Below the pieces are notes generated by a model that made no database searches, was not told the DNA's origin, and saw only the letters and a list, made by a program, of their open reading frames with translations. From NCBI GenBank assembly GCA_025765595.1, contig JAIVFH010000165.1, positions 1 to 60,631 on the forward strand: 60,631 bases of DNA. Direction: 5' to 3'. Source of the DNA: Obelidium mucronatum. Its lineage: Eukaryota > Chytridiomycota > Chytridiomycetes > Chytridiales > Chytriomycetaceae. Both the position numbers and the translations under genes were made by a program. Shown here in pieces: positions 31,201 to 40,330 of the stretch. Position 1 is the first letter of the stretch, and each line of letters opens with the position of its first letter.

Positions 31201-34200
31201 CCAAGGAGCGGAACATTGACATTTCACCAACTGCTGTTGATGAGTTTCGCTGTGCTCCACCATCAAAGAACTTTGAAATGTCTGACAAAGAATTAGCTTT
31301 ATTTGCAATGTGTTTGCTGGAGTTTCAGTTCCATCATGCCACTCATACACGCTCTTGCTTCAAATGCACATCAAGGACTCCTCATGGGACCATTTGCCGA
31401 TTTTTGATTCCTAGACTGGCACACTTGCTTGAGAGTGCAATCGATACATCAACCTGCATTATTACAGCGTTTCGTGCAATAGGCCTTGAATATTACAACC
31501 TCTGCGAGTTAAATTGGACTCGCCTCTCACTCGACAACATGGATTTGCAGTTCTTGATTAATTCTGCTACTCGAATGTCTACTGCCTATACCATCAAGTA
31601 CACCTTCAAGCGACAATCCCTTGAATCATCTGCAATCATGCGTGTGGGACTGTATTCAAAGACCATGAGCTCAGTTGTTGGTCGGCCAGACGATGTGGAC
31701 ATATGTAATGAGGAGAGGAGCCTCAGAATAATCAACAAGTTCCTGTATACTCTCACAAAGCCTGTGGAGATTTGCTCAACCATGGCTGCTTATCTGCTCC
31801 TGACCGAAGGAAAACTATTTGAAACTTCCCATGAACTGGTTTTTGCAAATCTTGCTTTGATAACGGCCTGTTTTCCTGACACTACGGATTCATTGTCTGA
31901 AGCTGAGGAGGAGGAGTTTGTTGACATCAACATGTCATTATCATCGCTGAATTCCGAGGACAATGACAGTCTATGTCCAATGACACACTACTGGAACCGA
32001 ACTGTTACTACACCCAAAAAGAGTGATGAGCTTAAGGACCTAAACTACATTGACTGCGTGGAGCTTTATCACTTGGTTGGTACTGCTGAAAGTAAGCATT
32101 GGGTTCGTAACAAGCACCTGGTTCGGAAGGTGCTTGTGGTAAATGGACGTCAATTGCCTAATCTCGCGAAAGACCTGACAACTTTGGATCTTGAATTCTA
32201 TTACAAGGCACTTCTCTCTTTGTTTAAGCCACATTCCCACAAATCCGGTTTGAAATACTCAACAAGTAAGTATTGAATTAGAATTTCCAAATATTGGAAC
32301 CTTTCCAATAATTGCTCATTATTGGAATTGCCATCTTCCAATAAATCCTAAACATTGGATATTTCAGGTCAATCATACCAGGCTGCTTATGCTGAATTTC
32401 TATCATCCGGATGTCCAAAGCAAGTTGCTGCCGCAAAGCTACACGAAGATCTGAATTGTGGTTACTATGAGAGCAATCAGAAGAATTTTGTTGTTACGGA
32501 AGAGACTGATGAAGAGAGGATTCTTCGCGAACACCCTTTAAGCGACCCTGATGGCCAACTATCACCTTACATTGACTGCGGGAATGAGCCAGATATGGAT
32601 GCTGATTCCTCTGATTTGTACGACTTTGAAAAGGAGCTGGCTGATTCTATTGCCAGATCTGCTGCTTCTGATGACAACACTATAACTCCCTTTGTTGATT
32701 CTGCTATTAATCTGTCAGTTCAACATAGTCCTGTCTGCGTTACACCACCCCTACCCACTTTTACCAATATGGATGCATATTTGGAAGCATTGAAAAACCC
32801 AGATAATTCCACCACCAGCGACTTCAATGGTGCGTCCACTTACTACCGAACTGTTCCTGAACCAGAGAAAGTGGTTAGATTGCGTCAACTCTTTGCGCCT
32901 ATTCCCTGGGTGAATCCTTCTGCTCTTGGTATTCCAGATACTTCTACCCTCCTACCTTTTGCTACAATAGCGGAGATTTCTACTGCTTTTCGTTTGGACT
33001 TTTGGCAGCATTATACATTTGAAGTGTATGCTCGTCATCTATTGTTTAAGTATCTGCACGATGCTGATCAACCTGTGCAGGAATTTTCTGCTCATTTTGA
33101 TTTAAAGCCCCAAATAATTGGGTATCTAGGTGGGGAAGCAGGGACTGGGAAATCTGCTGTCATTGCAGCTCTTCTTACATTTGCAAAATTATGGGGACGC
33201 CGTAACACTATTGAGACAATGTCTTTCATGGGACTGGCTGGTCTCATGATTGATGGTGACACTATCCACTCTCATCGAGGCTTGGGGATCCACCTCACCG
33301 CCTCCAAAGCCCTCAACCATACACTTCGCCACAAAATCTCTTGTGTATACTTGTCTATTGTCGACGAAGTATCAATGACAAAAGATGAAGTCTTGGGAGC
33401 CGCCGAGGAACGAACCCGTGAGGCCTGTGGTGCAGAAAGTGGTGTATGGGGAGGAAAACATCTCCTCATGTGTGGAGACTTCCTACAGCTACCTCCAGTT
33501 GGGGGTAGTCCCATTTTTGACTTGGGTAATGCTTCAAAGTCATACAATCACTTTGTAGTTTCGGCAAGAAACCTTTGGAGTCATTTGAACTGGGTTGCGT
33601 TTCTTACAAAGGTAAAGTGAAATTCAGATTTGAAGATTGAGTCGACTGCATCCAATAATATCCATTTATTGGAAACAGGTTTGGCGTCAGAAAGATGATC
33701 CCCAATTTTTGGATATTTTGTCACGCTTGCGGTGGGGTGCTCTGACTACTTCTGATATTGCTGCCATCAATGAGTTCACAATTAGTAACGTTGAAGGCCA
33801 ACCGTTCAATGCAATTAGCCCCACCTGTGACTTCTTTGCCCCCGTTGCCACTGCTCAGAATTCTGAAAGATGTGCTGTGATTCGAAGAACAATCATGGAA
33901 ACTTGTCGTGAGAAGCACTTGGTTTGCTACAGACTCCCTGCTTTTGCTAAAAACTCAAAAAACGCTGAGGCCATTTCTCGGATATCTTACCTGAATGACG
34001 ATGCCACTAGCAAGATACCTTTGATATTGGAATTCTATATTGGAATGCCACTGATGATTACCAAAAGAATACCTGCCTTGGCGCACTTGAATATTTTTGC
34101 AAATGGCACGCTTTGTACTGTTTTGGGTTTTGCCAAAGATACCAAGGAAACATTTATGACAACCATCTTGAATGGTGTTGTTGTAAAACAATTCAATTTT

Positions 34201-34689
34201 ACACCTGGGTTGCTTTGGCTGAAAGTCCGGGGATGCACAAGAGTTTTGGTCCCTGGCTGTCTTCCTGGTGTTGTTGCGATTCCGCCTCTTACCATTTCTG
34301 TTGATATCAAGATGCCAAATTCTGCCAGAACATGGTCTCCTACACTTACTCAGTTTCCTGCTATTTCTGCCCTGGCCTGTACTCCAGAAAAACTACAAGG
34401 TGTCACGTTAGAGCATTGGATTACTATAGCCAAGCTGGATCGTCCAAACTTCAACCCTCAGACTCTCTACGTGGCATTCTCTAGAGTTCGGCGCCTGAAT
34501 TGCATTCGCCTGCCTATTAAACTGACTGCTGAATATGTTAGAAAGTTTAGGCCTCCCAAAAAATATGTTACAGAAATGGTCCGCTTGATGGGTATGGTGA
34601 TTCTCCCTGCATATGCCTGCCCTACTCAACAGCAGCAGTTTTTGGCTTGGAAACAGCAGCAGTTGGACTTTGCTTCTTCTTTTTCTTGA
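28278..34689 (+). CDS. Helitron RepHel: HUH replication initiator fused to PIF1-type helicase, 2,010 aa
   Basis: Six exons (28278-28925, 28994-29684, 29762-30905, 30971-32265, 32368-33611, 33679-34689) total 6,033 nt and stay in frame throughout. Residues about 190-430 look like the DUF6570-type domain of Helitrons (CCVVC, CPDC, NENWIGRLP). The Rep part has NVFITISPA, the HUH pair H799-F-H801 in GDIHFHMVA, and two candidate catalytic tyrosines Y1034 and Y1038 in AYTIKYTFK. The helicase part has Walker A GEAGTGKS (K1521), a Walker B SIVDEVSM, the motif CGDFLQLPPVGG, and a late YVAFSRV (about residue 1938). This is the enzyme that nicks, unwinds and transfers one strand in rolling-circle transposition. 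The uninterrupted frame and full motif set suggest a recently active element. Introns 2-5 contain the element palindrome. Confidence 0.92.
29698..29722. repeat. Helitron palindrome in RepHel intron 2
   Basis: TTCCAATAAT and CTATTGGAA with a 6-base loop, inside the 77-bp intron. Confidence 0.85.
30916..30966. repeat. Helitron palindromes in RepHel intron 3
   Basis: TTTCCAAT / ATTACTGGAT, followed directly by TTTCCAATAAT / TATTGGATT. The right arm ends four bases before the splice acceptor at 30,970. Confidence 0.75.
32284..32360. repeat. Three Helitron palindromes in RepHel intron 4
   Basis: TTCCAA / TTGGAA, then TTCCAATAAT / ATTATTGGAA (a perfect 10-bp stem), then TTCCAATAA / ATTGGAT, filling most of the 102-bp intron. 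Confidence 0.85.
33650..33675. repeat. Helitron palindrome in RepHel intron 5
   Basis: ATCCAATAAT and TTTATTGGAA, ending three bases before the acceptor AG at 33,678. Confidence 0.8.
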
Positions 34690-34706
34690 ATAGTACTTTG
34701 TTTTTC

Positions 34707-34732
34707 TTCCAATAAAATCTAGTTTATTGGAT
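34707..34732. repeat. Helitron palindrome after RepHel
   Basis: TTCCAATAAA and TTTATTGGAT, 18 bp after the RepHel stop. It mirrors the copy at 25,081-25,105 near the other end. Confidence 0.8.
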
Positions 34733-34755
34733 GCATTAGATGTGGTGCCATGTGT

Positions 34756-34770
34756 CAATAGCTAAAAAGG
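34756..34770 (-). repeat. Right subterminal inverted repeat of the Helitron
   Basis: CAATAGCTAAAAAGG, the exact inverse of 24,975-24,989, directly preceded by GTGCCATGTGT (34,745-34,755), which is inverse to 25,037-25,047. Confidence 0.85.
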
Positions 34771-34775
34771 TCCTA

Positions 34776-34801
34776 GCGTTGGCTGCTTGCCATGCCAACG
34801 C
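34776..34801 (+). other. 3' terminal hairpin of the Helitron
   Basis: GCGTTGGC (34,776-34,783) pairs perfectly with GCCAACGC (34,794-34,801) around a 10-base loop. A GC-rich hairpin a few bases from the 3' end is the usual Helitron termination signal. The host sequence resumes at AACTC, which aligns with the empty site near 1,598. Confidence 0.85.
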
Positions 34802-34834
34802 AACTCAGTCAAACAAAAAAACAACCCAACGAAA

Positions 34835-35318
34835 ATGTCTACCGCCAAACCATTGCAACCAGAAGAACTTGCCAGCTGGCTCCAAGACGGTTCCCTCACA
34901 GCCAACGAAGACTACTTGATCGTTGACGTTCGTGGCGACGATTTCAAGGAAGGGTAAAAAAGAATATCATATCATACCATCGATAATGTCCTCTTTAACG
35001 GCGCAAATAACAAAATAATCAACTAGTCACATTGCATCTGCCATCAATATCCCCTCCACGGAATTCACCGCCGAAAAGGCACTCATCAGCGAAAAGGACC
35101 AAGAACGTCTTTCAAAGGCAAAGAAGGTTGTCTTCCACTGCCAGTTGTCGCAAGTCCGAGGCCCTACGAGCGCCAACAACTACTTGAACACTGTTGGCGC
35201 CGCTGAAGGACAGGAAGTGTTTGTGTTGCAGGGTGGTTTCACAAAGTGGCTTGAGACTTATGGAAAGGAGAAGGCGCTTGTGGAGGATGTGAAGGATGCG
35301 CCAAAGGCTGCTGAATAA
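34835..35318 (+). CDS. Single-domain rhodanese / Cdc25-Acr2-like phosphatase (copy 2)
   Basis: Two exons (34835-34953, 35027-35318) encode a protein essentially identical to that of the gene at 1,647-2,128, with the Cys-X5-Arg loop HCQLSQVRGP. The Helitron 3' end lies only 33 bp upstream of the start codon, so the original promoter shared with the Thg1-like gene has been displaced by almost 10 kb. Expression, if any, would have to come from the right end of the Helitron. Intron sequences differ between the copies while the exons are nearly invariant. Confidence 0.85.
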
Positions 35319-35409
35319 AGCGGACTGTTAAATTTTATTCGCCGAATTGCGTCATTGAAAGCGTGCGTTCAACAAAAAAAAAAGTATTCTGAAACCAAGC
35401 GTCCAAACA

Positions 35410-36356
35410 ATGGCTGCCACCTTGAAACCCGAAGTTCTCGCTGCCTGGATCAAAGACCCATCCAAGAAGGCCAAAGCAGACTTCCTTGTCGTTGATGTCC
35501 GTCCCCGATTCGACGGCGGGTATGTATTCAATGGGGCCGCCCGTGCACACACACACAAGCCTCTGATCAAACAAAATACTCAGAAACATTGCAACAGCCG
35601 TCAACATTCCATCTGAATCCTTCACCGACAAAGACAAGGAACTCCTAGCAGCCGCCTCATCTTCCACTGCCACCACTCACTCCACAAGGGACCAGCCAGC
35701 GCCTCCAACTACCTCAAGACCGTAGGCGCATCGGAGGGCCAAGAAGTATTTGTGCTGGAAGGCGGCTACGCAAAGTGGGCTGAAACGTATGCAAGCGATC
35801 TGGAGTTGATTGAAAACACAACACCGAAACCGGAAGACAAGAAACGGAAAGCGGATACTGAAGATAAAACCGCTCTGGAGAAGGAAAGCAGCAGCAAAAA
35901 GCGGGCTGCTGTCGTCGTTGCTCAGACATTGAAACCAGAAGCTCTCGTTTCTTGGCTTCGTGACGAAAAGTTGAAGGCTCACAAGGATTACTTGGTTGTT
36001 GATGTTCGTCCACGTTTCGATGGAGGGTGAGTAAAGCTTTGACTACTGTCACGTTCTCATGATAACCGTACTAATTCTATGGCTGTCAATCATAGAAACA
36101 TTGCGACAGCAGTCAATATCCACGCGAAGAATTCAATGAGAGCGATAAAGCTTTACTGCAAGCTCCATGTAAACTAGTTTTCCACTGTCACCACTCGTTA
36201 CATAAGGGTCCAGCCAGTGCCGCCAACTATTTGAAAACAGTTGGTGCGTCCGAAGGACAAGAAGTGTATGTGCTTGAGGGAGGGTATGCAAAGTGGGCGG
36301 AAGTTTACTTTAAAGAAAAGGATTTAGTTGAGAACTTGAAGAAGGATGAGGAGTGA
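35410..36356 (+). pseudogene. Tandem two-domain rhodanese protein, indel-frameshifted (copy 2)
   Basis: Same gene as 2,215-6,532 but without the hAT. Exon 1 is 35410-about 35522, and a second intron lies near 36,030-36,095. A 7-bp deletion near 35,652 (in the codons just before the first HCHHSLHKGP loop) and a one-base loss near 36,121 (TATCCACGCG against TATCCCACGCG) shift the frame twice. The Lys-for-Arg change in the active-site loop is shared with copy 1, so it predates the duplication. Confidence 0.8.
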
Positions 36357-36546
36357 AGGATGATGAGTGATATTAATGTACGGTGATGTTAAAGTGGCGT
36401 TGCAGATTAAAGAAAAAACCTTCTACTAAATTTCTGGAAGTTGGAGGTCAAGAGTCACTGTTCTTTCCGTTGAGTAAATAACAATATTAAAATATTATTG
36501 TACCTGGATCATTTGTGGCTTTTAAAAATAAGCTTTTACGTGAACA

Positions 36547-38153
36547 ATGACAATGGCTGTTGGTCTCGTCTTTGCATGTCTATTCTTAATCCAAAACACA
36601 AGAGCAAGCTGTCCCCCAGACACAACGATCCAAATCAAGTCCAACGCCAACGTAGGGCAAGCAAGAATCGGAAGCATCTTTGGAAATCAGCTCTATGATC
36701 CTACAAATAGTGTACGAGCCCATACCATACGGTATATTCCATACCAGTATATACCGGTATATTTCCGAGTATGAAAATCGCCATACCGGTATCATACCGA
36801 GGGTAATTTCCTTACCACTTACCAGCTCTGAATTTCTGGCTTCCTTCATTTTGTTTTTTCATTTTTTAAAACACAAATAATGAGGACAATCAGCATTGAG
36901 CTGTATTTACGTGATAAACATGCCAAGATTGGCACAAGGCACGGTGGCTCGCAATACGGCTATTCCTGTCAAATGTGACAGTTGAAAAACTGGTTTATAT
37001 TTACTGCAATGCAAGTTTATTGGATGAGTTGGAAAGGTGGATTATTTTTTTGGTGATCTGAGTGATGATGAGGAATGAATATTATTTTTATAAGTTTACA
37101 TCCTTCATACCCCCCATACTTCACATACCCCACCCATACTGGTATATACCAGTATGGAAACGGTATGAAAATGAACATACCGGTATGCACGTACACTACC
37201 TACAAACGAAATCAACAATGCATACCAAGTCCAACCATTGCAGATACAAACTGTATCTTCCAAGGGATTAGCAGTGCAAGACTGTAACATCTCATGGGTA
37301 CCGCGTTTTCCGGGATCTCTCTCGAATGGACGCGTTTGGCCCACTGGCAAAACCACTGATTCCACTGGGATTGGGTCCGCCTACTGGATGGCCGGAACTG
37401 CGCAACTACAAACTGTCGATGCAGTCTTGACAAGAGATGATGGCTCGAAATCAACAGTTTCATTCTCTGGCAGCGGTATTCCCCACTCCACTCGCTCAAA
37501 CTCAATACGTAAGTAAATGATATTCGAACAACATTGCACACCATTCTTCTCAATGTGTAAAAAATATATTAGATGTAATGTGGGAAACCAGCACTCCGTG
37601 GACAAAGTTTTCCGTGGACTTGACTCCACACAGTTGGCCACGCACAACATACTACGCGGCAATTGGCGTCAACAACGGCTACTGCGGAATCCAAAACAAA
37701 ATGGTCTTGTTTTCATTCTGGGAATACAATGGAAAAGACCCGCAAGTTCTTTCCAAACATGCGAATACAACTTGTGGTAGTTTTGGAGGCGAGGGAACAG
37801 GGATCCAGTGCAAATTCCCGTATACTCCTGCAATCAACGCGACTTATACGTTCGAAATGAGTGTTGTCGATGCGCCGGGTGGACTCCAGGACTATACGCT
37901 TGTGTTCACGGATCAATCTGCCAAGGATCGTTACACGATTGCCACAATGCGATATCAATCAACGCAGCAAAATCATGGCGCTTATGGGTTCGTTGAGGAC
38001 TGGGCAACAGATTACGCATCCTGTCTTGAATCCGAGCAACGGCACATTACATTTTCAAATGTCAAGTATTTCAACGACAACAAGGAATGGAAATCAGTAG
38101 CGTCGAGCTCAACAACGGGCGGTTTAAAACAGAAAGTACTCCAACTAAAGTGA
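36547..38153 (+). pseudogene. Secreted DUF3472-like protein disrupted by a MITE
   Basis: Begins with a signal peptide (MTMAVGLVFACLFLIQ...) at ATG 36547. The coding exon is cut by a 491-bp MITE at 36,708-37,198. If the MITE and one target repeat are ignored, the frame continues smoothly from ...LYDPTN to ...LQIQTVSSKGLA. One ordinary intron (37,509-37,572) follows. The C-terminal part has [19 protein letters not shown] and [13 protein letters not shown], which resemble the conserved blocks of DUF3472 domains found in secreted and carbohydrate-associated proteins. The exact role is unknown. The gene exists only in copy 2. Its 3' end overlaps the convergent GNAT gene by about 80 bp. Confidence 0.65.
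36708..37198. mobile_element. Non-autonomous hAT-type MITE, 491 bp, TSD CCTACAAA
   Basis: Termini TAGTGTACGAGC and GCACGTACACTA form a 12-bp inverted repeat with one mismatch. It is flanked by a perfect 8-bp duplication CCTACAAA (36,700-36,707 and 37,199-37,206). Subterminal zones are filled with CATACCGGTATG-type palindromes, including a perfect 24-bp palindrome at 37,134-37,157. No coding capacity. It lies in the first exon of the DUF3472-like gene. Confidence 0.9.
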
Positions 38154-38697
38154 AAGGCTCCTGCAATCTCGAAGCTGGGCACAATGTACCTGCCTCAGAC
38201 TTATGATCTTTTTCGTCAAAGGCGTAATACATTTCAACAAAGCCATCATCCACAGTTCCGAGATGACGGAACCCAAGTTTCAGGTAGAATTCTTCGGGAC
38301 AAGCTGTGCCCTCCATCGGGATCTCATAAGACTGTTAAGACAGCTTTATACCCTTTTTTAAACCAGGGAGATCATTTCGAACCGCTGCAAAGATCAAGTT
38401 GATGCAGGCTCGGCCATAACCTTTCCTTTGGTACCGCTCATCAATAAGGAACCGCTCGATAAAGTGTTCTCCTTCCCCGTTTGTGTTGAGAGAGATTTGT
38501 ACCATTCCAACTGGTTTATCGAGGCAAGTGTCCCAGAAGATTCTGTTGAAGTGGGTGGAGGGGGGTTGGAAGAAGCCGTACCAAGTCGCCATAGGGGGGT
38601 ATGCCATTGCATGGTACTGGTCGGGAGAAAGACGCAGGCTGTTGAATGCATCCACATTCTCTGCAGAGAGTGTTCGGAACTCGACGTGAACTGCCAT
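38071..38697 (-). pseudogene. GNAT-family N-acetyltransferase with in-frame stop
   Basis: From ATG 38697 the frame encodes a GNAT domain with the acetyl-CoA loop RYQRKGYGRACINLIFAAV. After KKGIKLS there is a TAA at about 38,336, and the same frame then continues with SYEIPMEGTACPEEFYLKLG, the usual beta5/alpha4 segment of GNATs. The stop lies in a 9-base stretch (TCTTAACAG) that looks like an insertion or partial duplication of the following TCTTATGAG. No intron of sensible size removes it. The substrate cannot be inferred. The gene is found only in copy 2. Confidence 0.65.
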
Positions 38698-38800
38698 CTC
38701 GTTTTCTTTTTCAAGAATTTTTTTTTGTGGCGGTGGGCTTGACGAGATCTGTTGCTTCACCACACATCTTGAAAAGAAACACTTCCTTTATTGCTTTCAT

Positions 38801-39691
38801 TTACGCGCCAAAATCAACCAACACGTGAGGTCCAATCTGGGACCGGATGGGAACAGCGTCAAACTGATTCCCTGCAACAAAAAAAACCTCGAGGCTTTTC
38901 AAAGCAACTATTTCAATTGGAATCAAGCCTGAAAGACGATTTTTCGAGACTAGGAAACTTTTCAGTGAGGCAAGTTTCGACAAGGACGACGGAATATGTC
39001 CAGTCAAGTGGTTTTCTTGAAGAAAAAGTCGTTCCAGACGCGATAAATTTCCTAAAGTGGAAGGAATGGTACCGTGGAGGCTGTTTGTGTGAAGACTTAG
39101 GACTATGAGGTTTGACAGGAGTCCAAGCTCCTGTGGTATCGTGCCAAAGAGCCGGCAAGCTGATAAATCCAGCTTCCTCAGCGCCACCATGTATCCAAGC
39201 TCTTTCGGAATAAGAGTTGCATATGTCAGTCCAATTTCGATTGTCATGAGTTTTGATGCAAACAGAGTTGCATATGCAGCCCGATATCCACCATGGCCTC
39301 GAAACAAGACATGATCCATTTTCTGAACATCATCTTCGTATTTAACTCTGTTGAGATTTAAATCTGGGCATTGTTTGAGACTCAGCATGCAAAACGGGTT
39401 TGTGGTTAAGCACTGGTTGAATGCCTTTGACAGCCGCCTGAAAGACGCTGCTTCGAAGGGATGCATCCATGTGAAGACCTGAGCGATGATTTCTGAAGGA
39501 ACATCTGAGATTTGTGTGTGGAACTTTGCGTTCTTGTTTGAGATGAGTTGGATCTGTTTTGCGATAACCAGCTGTGTTTGTTCGATTCGATCCACTTTTG
39601 TGCAGAGCTTATCGATCGCGGCTTGCTGAAGGGTGAGCTGAGCTTGGATGGCTGCAAACACGCCGAGGATTTGTGAACTCAGACTCTCCAT
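38801..39691 (-). CDS. F-box / leucine-rich-repeat protein, intact (copy 2)
   Basis: A 296-aa single-exon protein. Residues 1-55 are heptad-like (IQAQLTLQQAAIDKLCTKVD). Residues about 58-95 form an F-box-like segment, ISDVPSEIIAQVFTWMHPFE followed by SFRRLSKAFNQCL. From about residue 165 there are five LRRs of the plant type (NSLHGTIPSTLGNLSRLERL, NHLTGHIPSSLSKLASLKSF). The likely role is substrate recruitment to an SCF ubiquitin ligase, inferred from domain order. The start is chosen at the first ATG, which also begins the counterpart at 7648. It faces away from the downstream small ORF. Confidence 0.75.
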   Translation of the reverse strand: MESLSSQILGVFAAIQAQLTLQQAAIDKLCTKVDRIEQTQLVIAKQIQLISNKNAKFHTQISDVPSEIIAQVFTWMHPFEAASFRRLSKAFNQCLTTNPFCMLSLKQCPDLNLNRVKYEDDVQKMDHVLFRGHGGYRAAYATLFASKLMTIEIGLTYATLIPKELGYMVALRKLDLSACRLFGTIPQELGLLSNLIVLSLHTNSLHGTIPSTLGNLSRLERLFLQENHLTGHIPSSLSKLASLKSFLVSKNRLSGLIPIEIVALKSLEVFFVAGNQFDAVPIRSQIGPHVLVDFGA

Positions 39692-39961
39692 GTTTATGCA
39701 GTATTAAATTGGTATTAAATACAATTAAATACGGATCAGCCTAACAAATCAATGAATCAACTTCGCTTGTGCTTGCTTTGGCTCTCGCAAGAGCCTTCTT
39801 GAACTCGAACGCCGGTGGAGATGGACTGGAAAACAGACCAGGCGTAAGGTCAAACTGTCCATATTCTGGCCAGAGGCCAATCAAACCTATGCAAATCCTT
39901 TGAGATTATATCTTCAAGAAGTGTAACCGGCTAAGCCTTTTACAGAAGATAAGTCAGCGAT

Positions 39962-40261
39962 TTAAAGGTCTGCTTTCCGTTCTTCACCCAAAACCTCATA
40001 AAGGTGTCTCCAGATCTCATACGCCTTCAGATCATAACTTGAAGCTATGTTTTTGGTTATTTCTTTAGGTTGCATACAATACAGTTCCAATATGCCAAAT
40101 GCCAAGGAATTCCAAATTATGTCGGAAATGGTTTTAAATGTTTGAGCCTCTTTATCTTGAATGAAAGAGATTTCCTTTCTGTGATACTTTTCATGCCGAT
40201 GTATTTCGTAAATCAGTCGTGCCTGTTTTGTGACGGGGTGGACCTTGGGGTGGACTGTCAT
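39962..40261 (-). CDS. Hypothetical 99-aa protein (copy 2)
   Basis: An open frame of 99 codons with a normal composition (SSYDLKAYEIWRHLYEVLGE near the end). Its decayed counterpart is at 7,918-8,222. I recognise no domain. Because the copy-1 version accumulated stops and indels rather than staying open, there is no evidence of strong selection. The rest of the 39,692-40,330 spacer contains no other gene that I can see. Confidence 0.35.
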   Translation of the reverse strand: MTVHPKVHPVTKQARLIYEIHRHEKYHRKEISFIQDKEAQTFKTISDIIWNSLAFGILELYCMQPKEITKNIASSYDLKAYEIWRHLYEVLGEERKADL

Positions 40262-40330
40262 TTAATCAATATTTTTTTTGGCCAATTTGAGGTTACATCA
40301 AATTATCAAAAAAAAACCAACAGAAAAAAC

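Larger units (their letters stand above)
24957..34801. mobile_element. Helitron-type rolling-circle transposon, about 9.85 kb, three genes
   Basis: Comparison with the uninterrupted copy-1 sequence near 1,595 places the left junction after CAATAAAACAA (about 24,957) and the right one at the end of a hairpin (about 34,801). The element encodes an intact RepHel (28,278-34,689) and two further genes at 25,139-26,207 (-) and 26,351-28,005 (+). It has unequal inverted repeats near its ends and a stable 3' terminal hairpin. These are features described for the Helitron2/Helentron branch, which has asymmetric terminal inverted repeats, rather than classical TC...CTRR Helitrons. No target duplication is visible, as expected. 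End positions are uncertain by a few bases because host and element share CAAC. Confidence 0.88.

Noticed and set aside
24957..34801. Reading the large element as a TIR DNA transposon because of its inverted ends
   Set aside because: There is no target duplication, the inverted blocks are unequally spaced, and the main gene is a RepHel with HUH, two-Tyr and PIF1 motifs. Helitron is the better call.
36961..37030. TTTATTGGATGAG near 37,015 resembling the Helitron palindrome arm
   Set aside because: A single arm without an inverted partner, inside a MITE. Treated as coincidence.
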